A stretch of DNA of 64,000 nucleotides from positions 62,001 to 126,000 of the forward strand of contig NZ_JQKB01000003.1 in assembly GCF_000745835.1 (NCBI RefSeq), in the 5' to 3' direction. The notes beneath the pieces are model-generated. The model was not told the origin of the DNA and made no database searches. It saw only the letters and a list, made by a program, of their open reading frames with translations. A program made the position numbers and the translations under genes. The stretch is from Belnapia moabensis DSM 16746 (GTDB lineage: Bacteria; Pseudomonadota; Alphaproteobacteria; Acetobacterales; Acetobacteraceae). Positions 1 through 8,489 of this stretch are shown here, piece after piece; the stretch's first letter is position 1; each line of letters starts with the position of its first letter.

Positions 1-1
1 C

Positions 2-661
2 GATGCTCTGCGGGTGCAGGCGGCCTTCCCCGGCGAGACCGGCATCCGCGACGGGGTGCTGGTCGGCATCGGCTACCCGACCGAAGCGGCCTATGACGAC
101 CGGCGCCGCGCCTTCGACCTGACGCCGCCGCCGGAGAAGGGGCGCACCGGCGGGGCCGAGGGCTTCCTCCGCTTCATCGTGGAGGAACTGCAGCCCTTCG
201 TCGCCGCGCGGGTGCCGCTGGACCCGTCGCGGCAGGGGGTGTTCGGCCATTCGCTGGGTGGGCTCTGCGTGGTCTGGTCGCTGCTGACGCGGCCGCGCGC
301 CTTCAGCCATTGGGTGGCGATCAGTCCCTCGCTGCAATTCGACGCGGAGCTGATCGGCCAGGCGCAGCAGCGATTCGCCGCGCTGCCGCCGGCGGAGCGG
401 GGGCAGCCGCGGGCGCTGCTCGGCGCCGGGGAGTTCGAGGAGCGCCTGGCGCCGTTCCAGGCGGCGGCGGGGGATGCGGCGATGCGGCGGGAGAGCATCG
501 GGAGGCTGCGCATCCCTGCGCGGGCGCGGGAGATGGCGGACCGGCTGCGCGACCTCGGCATCGCGGCGCGATTCGAGCAGATCTCCGGGGAGACGCATTT
601 CTCCGAGATTCCGGTGGCGGTGAACCGGGGGCTGCGCTTCGTGCTCGGGCCCGATCAATAG
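2..661 (+). CDS. alpha/beta hydrolase, putative esterase family (5' truncated)
   Basis: Reading frame enters from before the window, so the N-terminus is missing; about 219 residues are visible. The nucleophile elbow G-H-S-L-G-G lies after an 'R-Q-G-V-F' strand, which is the arrangement of the putative esterase family (Pfam Esterase, enterochelin-esterase/S-formylglutathione-hydrolase-like fold). A GETHFSEIP segment near the C-terminus supplies the likely catalytic His. No signal peptide can be judged because the start is absent. Substrate unknown; related enzymes cleave siderophore esters or small acyl esters, but nothing here points to a siderophore locus. It ends just before the tRNA-Ser gene, which is on the other strand. 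Confidence 0.8.
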   Translation, partial: DALRVQAAFPGETGIRDGVLVGIGYPTEAAYDDRRRAFDLTPPPEKGRTGGAEGFLRFIVEELQPFVAARVPLDPSRQGVFGHSLGGLCVVWSLLTRPRAFSHWVAISPSLQFDAELIGQAQQRFAALPPAERGQPRALLGAGEFEERLAPFQAAAGDAAMRRESIGRLRIPARAREMADRLRDLGIAARFEQISGETHFSEIPVAVNRGLRFVLGPDQ

Positions 662-669
662 AGCGCGCT

Positions 670-759
670 TGGCGGATGGGGTGGGATTCGAACCCACGGT
701 GGGCGTGAACCCACGGCGGTTTTCAAGACCGCTGCCATAGACCACTCGGCCACCCATCC
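670..759 (-). tRNA. tRNA-Ser(UGA)
   Basis: Read on the minus strand, GGATGGG at the 5' end pairs with CCCATCC to form a 7-bp acceptor stem, followed by discriminator G and an encoded CCA (670-672). The anticodon stem GCGGT/ACCGC closes the 7-base loop CTTGAAA, giving anticodon UGA (723-725), which reads serine UCA codons and probably UCG/UCU by wobble. The T-arm (GGATTCGAACCC seen on the plus strand) and a long variable arm are present, as expected for a class II tRNA-Ser. About 90 nt in all. Confidence 0.97.
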
Positions 760-804
760 TATGCGGACCGCGCCTGAGCGGCTACATCTAGCGCCTCTCC
801 TGGG

Positions 805-1809
805 ATGGGACAAATGAAGCGATCGCTTGCCGCAGCCCTGCCTGCCCTCACCCTGCTCGCCGGCACGGCCGCAGCACAGGATCTTCCGGCGCCGGACCGG
901 CGCGGATCCGTCAGTATCGTCTCCGAGAACGACAGCTACGCCCGCAACACGGACCGCTGGTACACCAATGGCTTCCGCTTCAACTGGGCCTCGGCCGAGG
1001 ACAACCTGCCGGGGCCGATGGCGGCGCTGGACGAGGCGCTGGGAACGCTCTTCGGCCCCGCGCGCAGCCGCTGGGGCCTCGGCTTCGGCCAGAGCATGTT
1101 CACCCCGGTCGATACCCACAGCCGCGACCCCGATCCGCGCGACCGGCCCTATGCGGGCTACCTCTATGGCGAGATCTCGCTCGACCGGCGGACGCAGACG
1201 ACGCTTGACCGCTTCAGCCTGCAGGTCGGCGTGGTGGGGCCGAGTTCGCTCGCCCGGCAGACCCAGGACGTGGTGCATACCGTCCTCGGCGACCGGGAGG
1301 CGCGCGGCTGGCGCTACCAGCTGCGGGACGAGCCGGTCTTCAACCTGAATTACGACCGCATCTGGCGCATCCCGGTCGCCTCCCTGCCGGGCGGGCTCGG
1401 CGTGGATACGCTGCCGAGTGTGACGCTCGCCGCAGGCACGGTGCAGACCTATGCCGGCATCGGTGGGCGCGTCCGCATCGGCCAGGGGCTGGACCGCGAC
1501 TTCGGCGCGCCGCGCATCCGCCCGACCATCGCCGATACCTCGGCGGCAGTGGGTGAAGGCTTCGGCTGGTATCTCTTCGCCGGCGCCGGCGGGCGGGCGG
1601 TGGCGCGGGACATCTTCCTCGACGGCAATACCTACCGGGACAGCCGCTCGGTTGATCATCGGCCCTTCGTTGGCGACCTCGAATTCGGCGGGGCGGTCTT
1701 CTGGCACAATGTCCGGCTGAGCTACACGCAGAATTTCCGCAGTAAGGAATTCGTCGGGCAGAAGAAGGAATTCGTCTTCGGCGCGCTGTCGCTGTCGGTG
1801 TCCTTCTAG
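805..1809 (+). CDS. LpxR-family outer-membrane lipid A deacylase (DUF2219)
   Basis: 334 residues with a Sec signal peptide (hydrophobic run about 9-24, cleavage near AAA-QD) and a C-terminal Phe after alternating beta strands, typical of an outer-membrane beta-barrel. The N-terminal motif S-E-N-D (N42, D43) followed by TDxxYTNG (49-56), and His158 in QDVVHTVLG, match the residues reported as important in Salmonella LpxR, which removes the 3'-acyloxyacyl chain of lipid A in a calcium-dependent way. An alternative start at the ATG at 814 gives a more classical signal peptide beginning MKRSL. Convergent with the downstream kinase gene: the stop codons overlap by 4 bases. Confidence 0.86.
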   Translation: MGQMKRSLAAALPALTLLAGTAAAQDLPAPDRRGSVSIVSENDSYARNTDRWYTNGFRFNWASAEDNLPGPMAALDEALGTLFGPARSRWGLGFGQSMFTPVDTHSRDPDPRDRPYAGYLYGEISLDRRTQTTLDRFSLQVGVVGPSSLARQTQDVVHTVLGDREARGWRYQLRDEPVFNLNYDRIWRIPVASLPGGLGVDTLPSVTLAAGTVQTYAGIGGRVRIGQGLDRDFGAPRIRPTIADTSAAVGEGFGWYLFAGAGGRAVARDIFLDGNTYRDSRSVDHRPFVGDLEFGGAVFWHNVRLSYTQNFRSKEFVGQKKEFVFGALSLSVSF

Positions 1810-2852
1810 GCCAGCGAGAAGCGGATGGAGACCGCGGTGCCGCCTGGCCCCGCGGTCAGCGACACCATCCCGCCGACGCTCTGCGCCAGGCTATCGACGA
1901 TGCGGCGGCCGAGGCCGGTGCCGGTGGCCGAGGGCTTGGCCCCGGCGCCGATGCCGCGGTCCTGCACGGCGAGCAGGCCGTGGTCGTCCTGGCGTTCCAG
2001 GCGCACCGTAATCGGGCCCTCCTCGCCCGCCGGATAGGCGTATTTCAGCGCATTGGTGACGAGCTCGGTGAGGATGACACCGAGCGAGACGGCGCGGTCG
2101 GTCGGCACCTCGATCGGCTCGGCCTCGAAGCCGATCGGGCGCCCGCCGACCGAGCGCGCGATCTCCTCGACCAGGCCCGCTAGATAGTCGTCCAGCGCGA
2201 CGCTGCGGACATCGTCCGAGGTGTAGAGGCGGCGATGCACCTGGGCGACCGCGGCGATGCGGTTGCGCATGGCGGCGAGCGCGTCGCGCGCGGCCGGGTC
2301 CTGCACCGCGCCTTCCTGCAGCCGGGTGAGGGAGGCGATGAGCTGGAGGCTGTTGGAGACGCGGTGGTTCACCTCGCGCAGCAGCATGGCGCGCTGGTTG
2401 GCGAGTTCCTCGGCGCGGTCGCGGGCCTCGCGCACCGCGGCCTCGGCGGCGTCATGGGCGCGGCGCAAAGCCTCGCGCTCGATGGCGCTGTCGATCGCCG
2501 AGCGGAGCAGCAGCAGGAAGTCGCCGCCGGCCTCCTTGATGACGTAGTCCGCCGCCCCGGCGCGCAGCGCGGCGACGGCGATGCGGCCTTCGTCGGAGCC
2601 GGTGACGTAGATGATGGGCGGCCGCTCGGCGAGCTGGCGCAGCGCGACGAGGGTGTCGAGCCCGTCCTGCCCCGGCATGTAGTGGTCGAGGCAGATGGCA
2701 TCGAACCCGCCTTCGGCCGCGAGCGCGACCCCGGCCGGGCCGTCGGCCGCGGTGACGACGGCATAGCCGTGCCGCTCCAGGTCGCGTTGGACCAGGCGGC
2801 GGAGGCCGGCTTCGTCGTCGATGTAGAGGATGCGGCGGGGCAGCGGAGTCAT
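1806..2852 (-). CDS. response regulator receiver-HWE/HisKA_2 hybrid histidine kinase
   Basis: 348 residues. Receiver domain at about 8-120 with acidic pair D12/D13, phosphoacceptor D56 and K106; a coiled linker rich in Ala/Arg/Glu at 125-160; then a HisKA_2/HWE-type dimerisation box with His163 in EVNHRVSNSLQ, and a HATPase_c domain (N-box ELVTNALKYA, G-box DRGIGAG, GTGLG). There is no membrane segment, so it is cytoplasmic. A receiver in front of a kinase fits a protein that takes phosphate from, or is gated by, the two upstream proteins. It is the third gene of a leftward cassette, 17 bases after the single-domain regulator. HWE kinases in alphaproteobacteria often feed the general stress response, but the output partner is not visible here. 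Confidence 0.85.
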   Translation of the reverse strand: MTPLPRRILYIDDEAGLRRLVQRDLERHGYAVVTAADGPAGVALAAEGGFDAICLDHYMPGQDGLDTLVALRQLAERPPIIYVTGSDEGRIAVAALRAGAADYVIKEAGGDFLLLLRSAIDSAIEREALRRAHDAAEAAVREARDRAEELANQRAMLLREVNHRVSNSLQLIASLTRLQEGAVQDPAARDALAAMRNRIAAVAQVHRRLYTSDDVRSVALDDYLAGLVEEIARSVGGRPIGFEAEPIEVPTDRAVSLGVILTELVTNALKYAYPAGEEGPITVRLERQDDHGLLAVQDRGIGAGAKPSATGTGLGRRIVDSLAQSVGGMVSLTAGPGGTAVSIRFSLA

Positions 2853-2869
2853 CGTCCCTGGATTGGGGA

Positions 2870-3304
2870 TTACGGGGTGGGCGGCACCTGGATCACCGCG
2901 AGGAACAGGCCGAGCTGGCGCACAGCCTGGGCGAAGGTCTCGTAGTTCACGGGCTTCGTAATATAGACGCTGCAGCCCAATTCGTAACAGCGCCTGATCT
3001 CGCGTTCGTCATCCGTCGTGGTGAGGACGATGACGGGGGTGGGCTTGAGCTGCGGGTCGGCCTTCAGCTTGGCCAGGATGTCGAAGCCTGACATGTCCGG
3101 CAGGTTGAGGTCGAGCAGGACCAGCAGCGGCCGATGCTCGGGCCGGCCGTCGCCGACCAGGAAGTCGAGCGCCGCGGTGCCGTTGAGGAAGTGGCGGACC
3201 TCGTTGAAGACGCCGGCGCGCTTCAGGTTCTTCTCGATGAGCCTGGCATGGCCTTCGTCATCCTCGACCATGACGATGGTGACGGCCTGGGCGGCGGCGT
3301 TCAT
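2870..3304 (-). CDS. single-domain response regulator (CheY/Rcp1-like)
   Basis: 144 residues, all receiver domain: acidic pocket E14-D15-D16, phosphoacceptor D65 in LLDLNLPDMSG, Thr in VLTTT and Lys117 in YITKPVNYETF. The KPVNYE tail is typical of Rcp1-like regulators paired with phytochrome-type or CHASE3 kinases. I chose the ATG at 3304 because it overlaps the stop of the kinase gene by 4 bases (ATGA); the open frame runs further upstream only as out-of-phase sequence over that gene. No output domain, so it probably relays phosphate or acts by protein contact. Confidence 0.88.
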   Translation of the reverse strand: MNAAAQAVTIVMVEDDEGHARLIEKNLKRAGVFNEVRHFLNGTAALDFLVGDGRPEHRPLLVLLDLNLPDMSGFDILAKLKADPQLKPTPVIVLTTTDDEREIRRCYELGCSVYITKPVNYETFAQAVRQLGLFLAVIQVPPTP

Positions 3305-4812
3305 GCGGGGCTGTCCTCTGCGCTGCTGGGCGGCTGGGTGTTGGCGGGCGCAGTGAGCGCCAGGGTGACGCGGAAGGTGGAGCCGAGGCCGGGGGCCGAG
3401 CGGCATTCGACATCGCCGCCGAGCCGGCGGGCGAGCGCCCGGACATGGGCGAGGCCGATGCCTTCGCCCGGCTTGTCCTGACGGCCGGAGCGGCGGAACA
3501 GCTCGAAGATGCGGTCGTGGTCGCGCGGGTCGATCCCCCGGCCGTTATCCTCGACCTCGACCACCACATGGGTCCGGCTGGTGCGGCCGCGGATGACGAT
3601 GCGCCCGGGGCGGGCGGGATCGAGGTACTTCACCGCATTGTCGATCAGGTTGCCGAAGATCTGCTCGACCGCCAGGCGGTCGCTGGTGATCGACGGCAGG
3701 CCGGGGGCGAGGGTGAGGCTGACGCCGGCCTCGTCGAGCTGGTGCTGCTGCGTCGCCACCAACCCGGCGATCAGCGCCTGAAGGTCGACGCGCTCCGGGT
3801 GCAGCAGCCGGCGGCCCTCGCGGGAGAGGCGCAGGATGGCGTTGATCAGCCGGTCCATGCGCTGGGTGGAGGAGCGGATGAAGCCGACGGCCTCGGGGAT
3901 GTCCTCGAGCACCGCGGCGCGGGCGTCGGAGGTGACGATGCCGGGCGCCTCCCGTTCAGCGGCCGCGAGCAGCGCGCCGATGGGGGCGACGGCGGCTTCG
4001 AGTTCGGTGGTGAAGCCCATGACGTTCACCAGGGGCGCGCGCAGGTCATGCGACACGATATAGGCGAAACGTTGCACCTCGTCATTCGCGGCTGCGAGAG
4101 CGGCGGTGCGCTCCGCGACCCGTGCTTCGAGCGAGGCATTGGCGGCGGTGACCTCGGCCTGGGCGGCTTCCAGCGCACGGGCGTAGCGGCGGGCATGCAG
4201 GACGGCGCCGATGGTGACGCCAAGGATCAGCAGGAAGGCGGCGCCGGCGCCGGCCAGCAGCAGCCGGCCGGTGCGGACGAGGCCCTTGCTGCGCTTTTCG
4301 CCGCGAGCGATGCTGCGGGTCTCGATGCCGTTGACGATGCTGCGGATGGTGTCCATCTCGGCCACGCCCCGGTCGGTCCGCATCAGGGCGAGGGCGCCGG
4401 CCTGGTCGCCCGCCGCGGCGAGGCTGATGGTGCGGTCGAGCTCGTCTAGCTTCATGGCGAGGGTCGCCTGCAGCTGCCGGACCGCATCGACGTTTCCGCC
4501 ATCCGCGGCGATGCGGGCGGCCAGCGCCGGTAGCTCGTGCGGCAGGGCCTCCATCGCACGGCGGTAAGGTTCGAGGTAGCGGTCCTCGCCGGTCAGCAGG
4601 TAGCCGCGCTGGCCGGTCTCGGCGTCCTGAATCAGGGAGAAGACCTGGCTCGCGGTGACCCGCACATCCTGGGTGGCGATGACGCCGGCGGCGAAGCTGC
4701 GCGTCGCCTCGACCAGCCAGACCATCCCGGCGCCGGTAGCCAGCAGGGCGGTGAAGCCGAGGGCCATCAGCAGCAGCGAGCTGCGGCCGAACAGGCTCTG
4801 GGTGATCCGCAT
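3301..4812 (-). CDS. CHASE3-domain sensor histidine kinase
   Basis: 503 residues. Membrane segment at about 11-34, a periplasmic CHASE3 domain (about 38-175, with the characteristic QDAETGQRGYLLTGED stretch), second membrane segment at about 183-206, a coiled coil (211-245), HisKA box with His255 in SHDLRAPL, and HATPase_c with N-box NLIDNAVKY (388-396), G1 DNGRGI (422-427) and G2 GEGIGL (449-454). It senses an unknown extracytoplasmic cue and should phosphorylate the single-domain regulator whose start codon overlaps its stop. Divergent from the transketolase-like gene, sharing a 160-base intergenic region. Confidence 0.9.
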   Translation of the reverse strand: MRITQSLFGRSSLLLMALGFTALLATGAGMVWLVEATRSFAAGVIATQDVRVTASQVFSLIQDAETGQRGYLLTGEDRYLEPYRRAMEALPHELPALAARIAADGGNVDAVRQLQATLAMKLDELDRTISLAAAGDQAGALALMRTDRGVAEMDTIRSIVNGIETRSIARGEKRSKGLVRTGRLLLAGAGAAFLLILGVTIGAVLHARRYARALEAAQAEVTAANASLEARVAERTAALAAANDEVQRFAYIVSHDLRAPLVNVMGFTTELEAAVAPIGALLAAAEREAPGIVTSDARAAVLEDIPEAVGFIRSSTQRMDRLINAILRLSREGRRLLHPERVDLQALIAGLVATQQHQLDEAGVSLTLAPGLPSITSDRLAVEQIFGNLIDNAVKYLDPARPGRIVIRGRTSRTHVVVEVEDNGRGIDPRDHDRIFELFRRSGRQDKPGEGIGLAHVRALARRLGGDVECRSAPGLGSTFRVTLALTAPANTQPPSSAEDSPA

Positions 4813-4972
4813 GATGCCGCCAGGCCTTTCGCGCGCGGGTTGGGCCAGGGGATTACCGGGCTACCGGCGGGACCGCAAGCGCCTGGCCGCCAGCCTGGCA
4901 CCGCCTGCGCCCTTGCCGAGGCGGGGAAGGCAGGGCCAGATGCGGCTTGTCCAAGACTGCGGGAGGGCCCCG

Positions 4973-7369
4973 ATGAACATCCTGGCCGAGAACGGCACCA
5001 ATCTGGTGCGGGCCGACCGCGAGTCGGAGGGCGAGCGGCTGCGGCTGATGCATGCCATGGAGCGGAAGCTGCTCTGGCTCTCGGCCTGGATGATCCACCA
5101 TGCCAACCATGTCCGGCCGAACCGGGACGGGCTGAAGGTAGGCGGGCACCAGGCCTCCTGCGCTTCGGTCATCTCGATCATGACGGCGCTCTATTTCGAG
5201 ATCCTGAAACCCGAGGATCGGCTGGCGGTGAAGCCGCATGCCGGGCCGGTCTTCCATGCCGTCAACTACCTGCTCGGGCGGCAGGAGCGGGCGAAGCTTG
5301 AGACGTTGCGGCAGTTCGGCGGCATCCAGCCCTATCCGTCGCGGGTCAAGGACGGGGCGGAGGTGGATTTCTCGACCGGCTCGGTCGGGCTCGGCGTGGC
5401 GCTGACCAGCTTCGGCAGCCTGGTACAGGACTATGTTCACCTGCACGGGCTCGGGCGGCCGGGCGTGCCGGCGGGGCGGCACATCGCCATCGTCGGCGAT
5501 GCCGAGCTGGACGAGGGCAATATCTACGAGGCCCTGCTGGAGGGCTGGAAGCACGATGTCCGCAATGTCTGGTGGATCATCGACTACAACCGCCAGAGTC
5601 TCGATTCCGTGGTGCAGGACCGGCTGTTCGGGCGGATCGAGGGCCTGTTCCGCGACATGGGGTGGAATGTCGTCACCCTGAAATATGGCAGGAAGCTGGA
5701 GGCGGCCTTCGCCCGCGAGGGCGGCGAGTCGCTCCGGCGCTGGATCGACGATTGCCCGAACAGCCTCTACTCGGCGCTGACCTTCCAGGGCGGTGCCGCT
5801 TGGCGGGCGGCGCTGCTGACCGACCTTGGCCGCGAGGAGGGCATCCGCGCCATCATCGACCCGCTCTCGGACGAGGAGCTGGGCGCGCTGATGACCAATC
5901 TCGGCGGGCATGACGTGGCGGCGCTGCTGGAGGCCTTCCGGGCGCAGGATGCGGCGGGCGACCAGCCGACCTGCTTCATCGCCTACACGATCAAGGGCAT
6001 GGGCCTGCCCTTCGCCGGGCACAAGGACAACCACGCCGGGCTGATGACCAAGGAGCAGATGGCCGGCTTCAAGCGCGAGATGGGGATCGCGGACGGGCAG
6101 GAATGGGAGCCCTTCGTCGGGCTCGAGGTGCCTGAGGCGGAGCTGCGCGCCTTCATCGAGGGCGTGCCCTTTGCGAAGCGGCTCGCGGAGGAAGGGCGGC
6201 GGCTGGCCTCGCCCGCGGTGCCGGTGCCGGAGGCATTCCCGCTGCCGCGGGTTCCGGCGGGGCGGAAGCTCTCGACCCAGGCGGCCTTCGGCGAGGTACT
6301 GGCGGAGCTGGGGCGCGGGCAGGGGGCGGCGGCGCCGATCGCCAGCCGGATCGTCACCACCAGCCCGGATGTCACCGTCTCGACCAATCTCGGGGCCTGG
6401 GTGAACCGGCGCGGCGTGTTCGACCGGCACCTGAAGAACGACGTGTTCCGGGATGCGAAGCTCGCCTCGGCGCAGCGCTGGGGGATGTCGCCGGAGGGGC
6501 AGCATATCGAGCTCGGCATCGCGGAGCAGAACTTGTTCCTGCTGCTGGGGGCGCTCGGGCTATCGCATTCGCTCTATGGGGCGCGGCTGCTGCCGGTGGG
6601 GACGGTCTACGATCCCTTCGTCAACCGCGGCCTCGATGCGCTGATCTATGCCTGCTACCAGGATGCGCGGTTCATGCTGGTGAGCACGCCATCTGGCCTG
6701 ACGCTGGCGCCGGAGGGCGGGCAGCATCAGTCGATCAACACGCCGCTGATCGGAATTGCCCAGGACCGGCTCGCCAGCTACGAGCCGACCCATGCGGATG
6801 AGCTGAGCATCCTGATGCGCTGGGGCTTCGAGCACATGCAGAAGCCGGATGGGAGCGCGGTGTGGCTGCGGCTCTCGACGCGGGGGCTGGAGCAGCCGGC
6901 GCGGAAGCTCGACCCGGCTGCGGTGGTCGCCGGCGGGCATTGGGTGGTGCCGCCAGCGCCGGGGACGCGCATCGCCATCGCTTATCAGGGGCCGGTGGCG
7001 CCGGAGGCGGTCGCGGCCTTCGAGGAGTTACGGACGGAGGAGCCGGGGGCGGGGCTGCTCGCCATCACCAGCCCAGACCGCTTGCATGCGGAGTGGCTGA
7101 CGGCGCGGCGGAAGGCTCGCGGCGGGTTCGGGGCGCCGAGCTGGGTGGAGCAGCTGCTGGCGCCGCTCGCGCCGGATGCGGCGCTGGTGACGGTGCTGGA
7201 CGGCCACCCGGCAGCGCATGCCTGGCTGGGCGCGGTGCGCGGGCAGCGGGTGGTGCCGCTCGGCGTCGACCATTTCGGGCAGGCGGGCGACATCCCCGAT
7301 CTCTACCGGGAATACGGGCTGGACACGGACAGCATCCTCGACGCCTGCGCCCAGGCTTTACTGGGGTAG
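4973..7369 (+). CDS. transketolase / homodimeric pyruvate-dehydrogenase-E1-like thiamin diphosphate enzyme
   Basis: 798 residues. The thiamin-diphosphate/Mg motif starts at G175-D176 (GDAELDEGN) and ends at N206 (IDYNRQ), in the spacing of AceE-type homodimeric E1 enzymes. A catalytic Glu is near residue 518 in LGIAEQNLF. The family is usually annotated as transketolase in alphaproteobacteria, but GDAELDEGN and the early Gly-Gly-His-Gln (GGHQ, 57-60) resemble pyruvate dehydrogenase E1. No E2/E3 genes are nearby, so the reaction (2-oxoacid decarboxylation or ketol transfer) is open. The start ATG at 4973 has GGAGGG five bases upstream; upstream in-frame sequence overlaps the divergent kinase gene and is not coding. 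It ends 5 bases before a perfect hairpin. Confidence 0.82.
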   Translation: MNILAENGTNLVRADRESEGERLRLMHAMERKLLWLSAWMIHHANHVRPNRDGLKVGGHQASCASVISIMTALYFEILKPEDRLAVKPHAGPVFHAVNYLLGRQERAKLETLRQFGGIQPYPSRVKDGAEVDFSTGSVGLGVALTSFGSLVQDYVHLHGLGRPGVPAGRHIAIVGDAELDEGNIYEALLEGWKHDVRNVWWIIDYNRQSLDSVVQDRLFGRIEGLFRDMGWNVVTLKYGRKLEAAFAREGGESLRRWIDDCPNSLYSALTFQGGAAWRAALLTDLGREEGIRAIIDPLSDEELGALMTNLGGHDVAALLEAFRAQDAAGDQPTCFIAYTIKGMGLPFAGHKDNHAGLMTKEQMAGFKREMGIADGQEWEPFVGLEVPEAELRAFIEGVPFAKRLAEEGRRLASPAVPVPEAFPLPRVPAGRKLSTQAAFGEVLAELGRGQGAAAPIASRIVTTSPDVTVSTNLGAWVNRRGVFDRHLKNDVFRDAKLASAQRWGMSPEGQHIELGIAEQNLFLLLGALGLSHSLYGARLLPVGTVYDPFVNRGLDALIYACYQDARFMLVSTPSGLTLAPEGGQHQSINTPLIGIAQDRLASYEPTHADELSILMRWGFEHMQKPDGSAVWLRLSTRGLEQPARKLDPAAVVAGGHWVVPPAPGTRIAIAYQGPVAPEAVAAFEELRTEEPGAGLLAITSPDRLHAEWLTARRKARGGFGAPSWVEQLLAPLAPDAALVTVLDGHPAAHAWLGAVRGQRVVPLGVDHFGQAGDIPDLYREYGLDTDSILDACAQALLG

Positions 7370-7373
7370 CGAG

Positions 7374-7396
7374 GTGCCCGGGCCAGGCCCGGGCAC
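7374..7396. terminator. hairpin between convergent genes
   Basis: Perfect 10-bp stem GTGCCCGGGC / GCCCGGGCAC with a 3-base loop, five bases after the transketolase stop and ten before the stop of the leftward oxidoreductase gene. No U-tract follows on either strand, so it is an intrinsic-terminator-like or 3'-end-protecting structure rather than a canonical terminator. Confidence 0.6.
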
Positions 7397-7405
7397 AACA
7401 CCGGT

Positions 7406-8359
7406 CTAGCGCAGAGCCGGCGCCAGGGCGCTGCGGAAGAAGTCGAGGAAGCCCTCCTGGTTCGGGCCGATCTGGCTGAGAATCAGGTGGTCGAAGCCGG
7501 CCTTGCGGAAGGTTTCCAGCCGCTCGAGGTGGCGCGAGGGGTCGGGGCCGCAAGGGACCTGGGCCGCCATCATCTCCGGCTGGACATGCGTGGTGGCGGC
7601 GCCGAAGGCCTCGACGCTCGGCAGCTCGGCCATCACCGCCCAGCCGGTCAGCGCCCAGCGGGAATAGCGGTGTGCGGTCTCCATCCCCTCCTTCTCACTG
7701 GCGGCGAAGCAGAGCGAGACTTCGGCATAGCAGGGGCCGTTGCCGCCCGCCTCGCGGTAGGCCTCGACCAGCTCGGGCTTCGGCTCGGTGGCAATCATGC
7801 CGTCCGCCTTGCGGGCGGCAAGGCGGGCGGCCTCGGGGCCACCGACGGCGAAGATCACCGGCGGCTTGCGCTCCGGCCGGTCGAACAGTCGGGCGTGGTC
7901 GAGCTGGAGGTAGCGGCCGCGGTAGTTGCTCAGTTCGCCGGTGAGGAGGCCGCTGATGATCTCGAGCGCCTCGCCCATGCGGGCATGGCGCTCGCCGACG
8001 CCGGGCCAACCCTCGCCGACGACATGCTCGTTCAGCCGTTCGCCGGCGCCGAGGCCGAGCACGAAGCGGTCCTCGCTGAGGATGGCGAGGGTGGCGGCGG
8101 CCTGGGCGATGATCGCCGGGTGGTAGCGCATGATCGGGCAGGTGACGGCGGTCATCAGCCCGATGCGGCTGGTCGCCTGGGCCATGGCACCCAGCACCGA
8201 CCAGGCGAAGGAGGCGTGGCCCTGCTCCTCGACCCAGGGGGAGAAGTGGTCGGAGATGGCGGAGAATTCGAAGCCGGCCTGCTCGGCCGCGACGAGGTTG
8301 CGGACGAGGGCGCGCGGGGCGTGCTCCTCGGCCATCAGCTTGTAGCCCAGGGTGGTCAT
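7406..8359 (-). CDS. LLM-class flavin-dependent oxidoreductase (TIGR03557-like)
   Basis: 317 residues with a luciferase-like TIM-barrel pattern: N-terminal GYKLMAEEH, FSAISDHFSPW, the RIGLMTAVTCPIMRYHPAIIAQ strand and the LGLGAGERLNEHVVGEGWP loop. This pattern is closest to the F420-dependent glucose-6-phosphate-dehydrogenase-like group. The F420 cofactor is uncertain because F420 synthesis is patchy in alphaproteobacteria; FMN use is possible. It is monocistronic, transcribed away from the GDPD gene. A TATAAT hexamer read on the minus strand (8454-8449), with ATGACG 18 bases before it, could be its promoter. Confidence 0.8.
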   Translation of the reverse strand: MTTLGYKLMAEEHAPRALVRNLVAAEQAGFEFSAISDHFSPWVEEQGHASFAWSVLGAMAQATSRIGLMTAVTCPIMRYHPAIIAQAAATLAILSEDRFVLGLGAGERLNEHVVGEGWPGVGERHARMGEALEIISGLLTGELSNYRGRYLQLDHARLFDRPERKPPVIFAVGGPEAARLAARKADGMIATEPKPELVEAYREAGGNGPCYAEVSLCFAASEKEGMETAHRYSRWALTGWAVMAELPSVEAFGAATTHVQPEMMAAQVPCGPDPSRHLERLETFRKAGFDHLILSQIGPNQEGFLDFFRSALAPALR

Positions 8360-8448
8360 GCGGGGGTGCGCCTTGCCGGTAGGGGAGGTGCCGGTGGCAA
8401 CGTGGCGCCCGGGGCCGGGTTCGGGACAATACGATATGGCTTGAATAC

Positions 8449-8478
8449 ATTATAATCTTGCTGTCATCCGGGCGTCAT
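8449..8478 (-). promoter_or_regulatory. candidate sigma70 promoter for the LLM oxidoreductase gene
   Basis: On the minus strand, ATGACG (8478-8473; four of six match to TTGACA) is separated by 18 bases from a perfect TATAAT (8454-8449). The start codon is 90 bases further. The -35 hexamer lies inside the second of the three Pho-box-like repeats, so a PhoB-type regulator bound there would compete with this promoter. The TATAAT is nearly palindromic and is also present on the plus strand (8451-8456), but without a -35 match there. Confidence 0.45.
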
Positions 8479-8489
8479 CCGGCTGTTGT
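8461..8489 (+). promoter_or_regulatory. Pho-box-like triple repeat upstream of GDPD gene
   Basis: Three 7-base units at an 11-base period: CTGTCAT (8461-8467), GCGTCAT (8472-8478) and CTGTTGT (8483-8489), each separated by the same 4 bases CCGG. The known PhoB box is two CTGTCAT-like repeats with 4-base spacers replacing the -35 element. A weak -10, TAGCCT (8500-8505), sits 10 bases after the last repeat, which is the usual PhoB promoter geometry. The downstream gene encodes a phosphodiesterase of a kind often in Pho regulons. Confidence 0.7.

Noticed and set aside
655-760. Coding potential across the tRNA-Ser locus on the minus strand
   Set aside because: The in-frame peptide there is simply the translated tRNA gene; acceptor, anticodon and T arms are complete.
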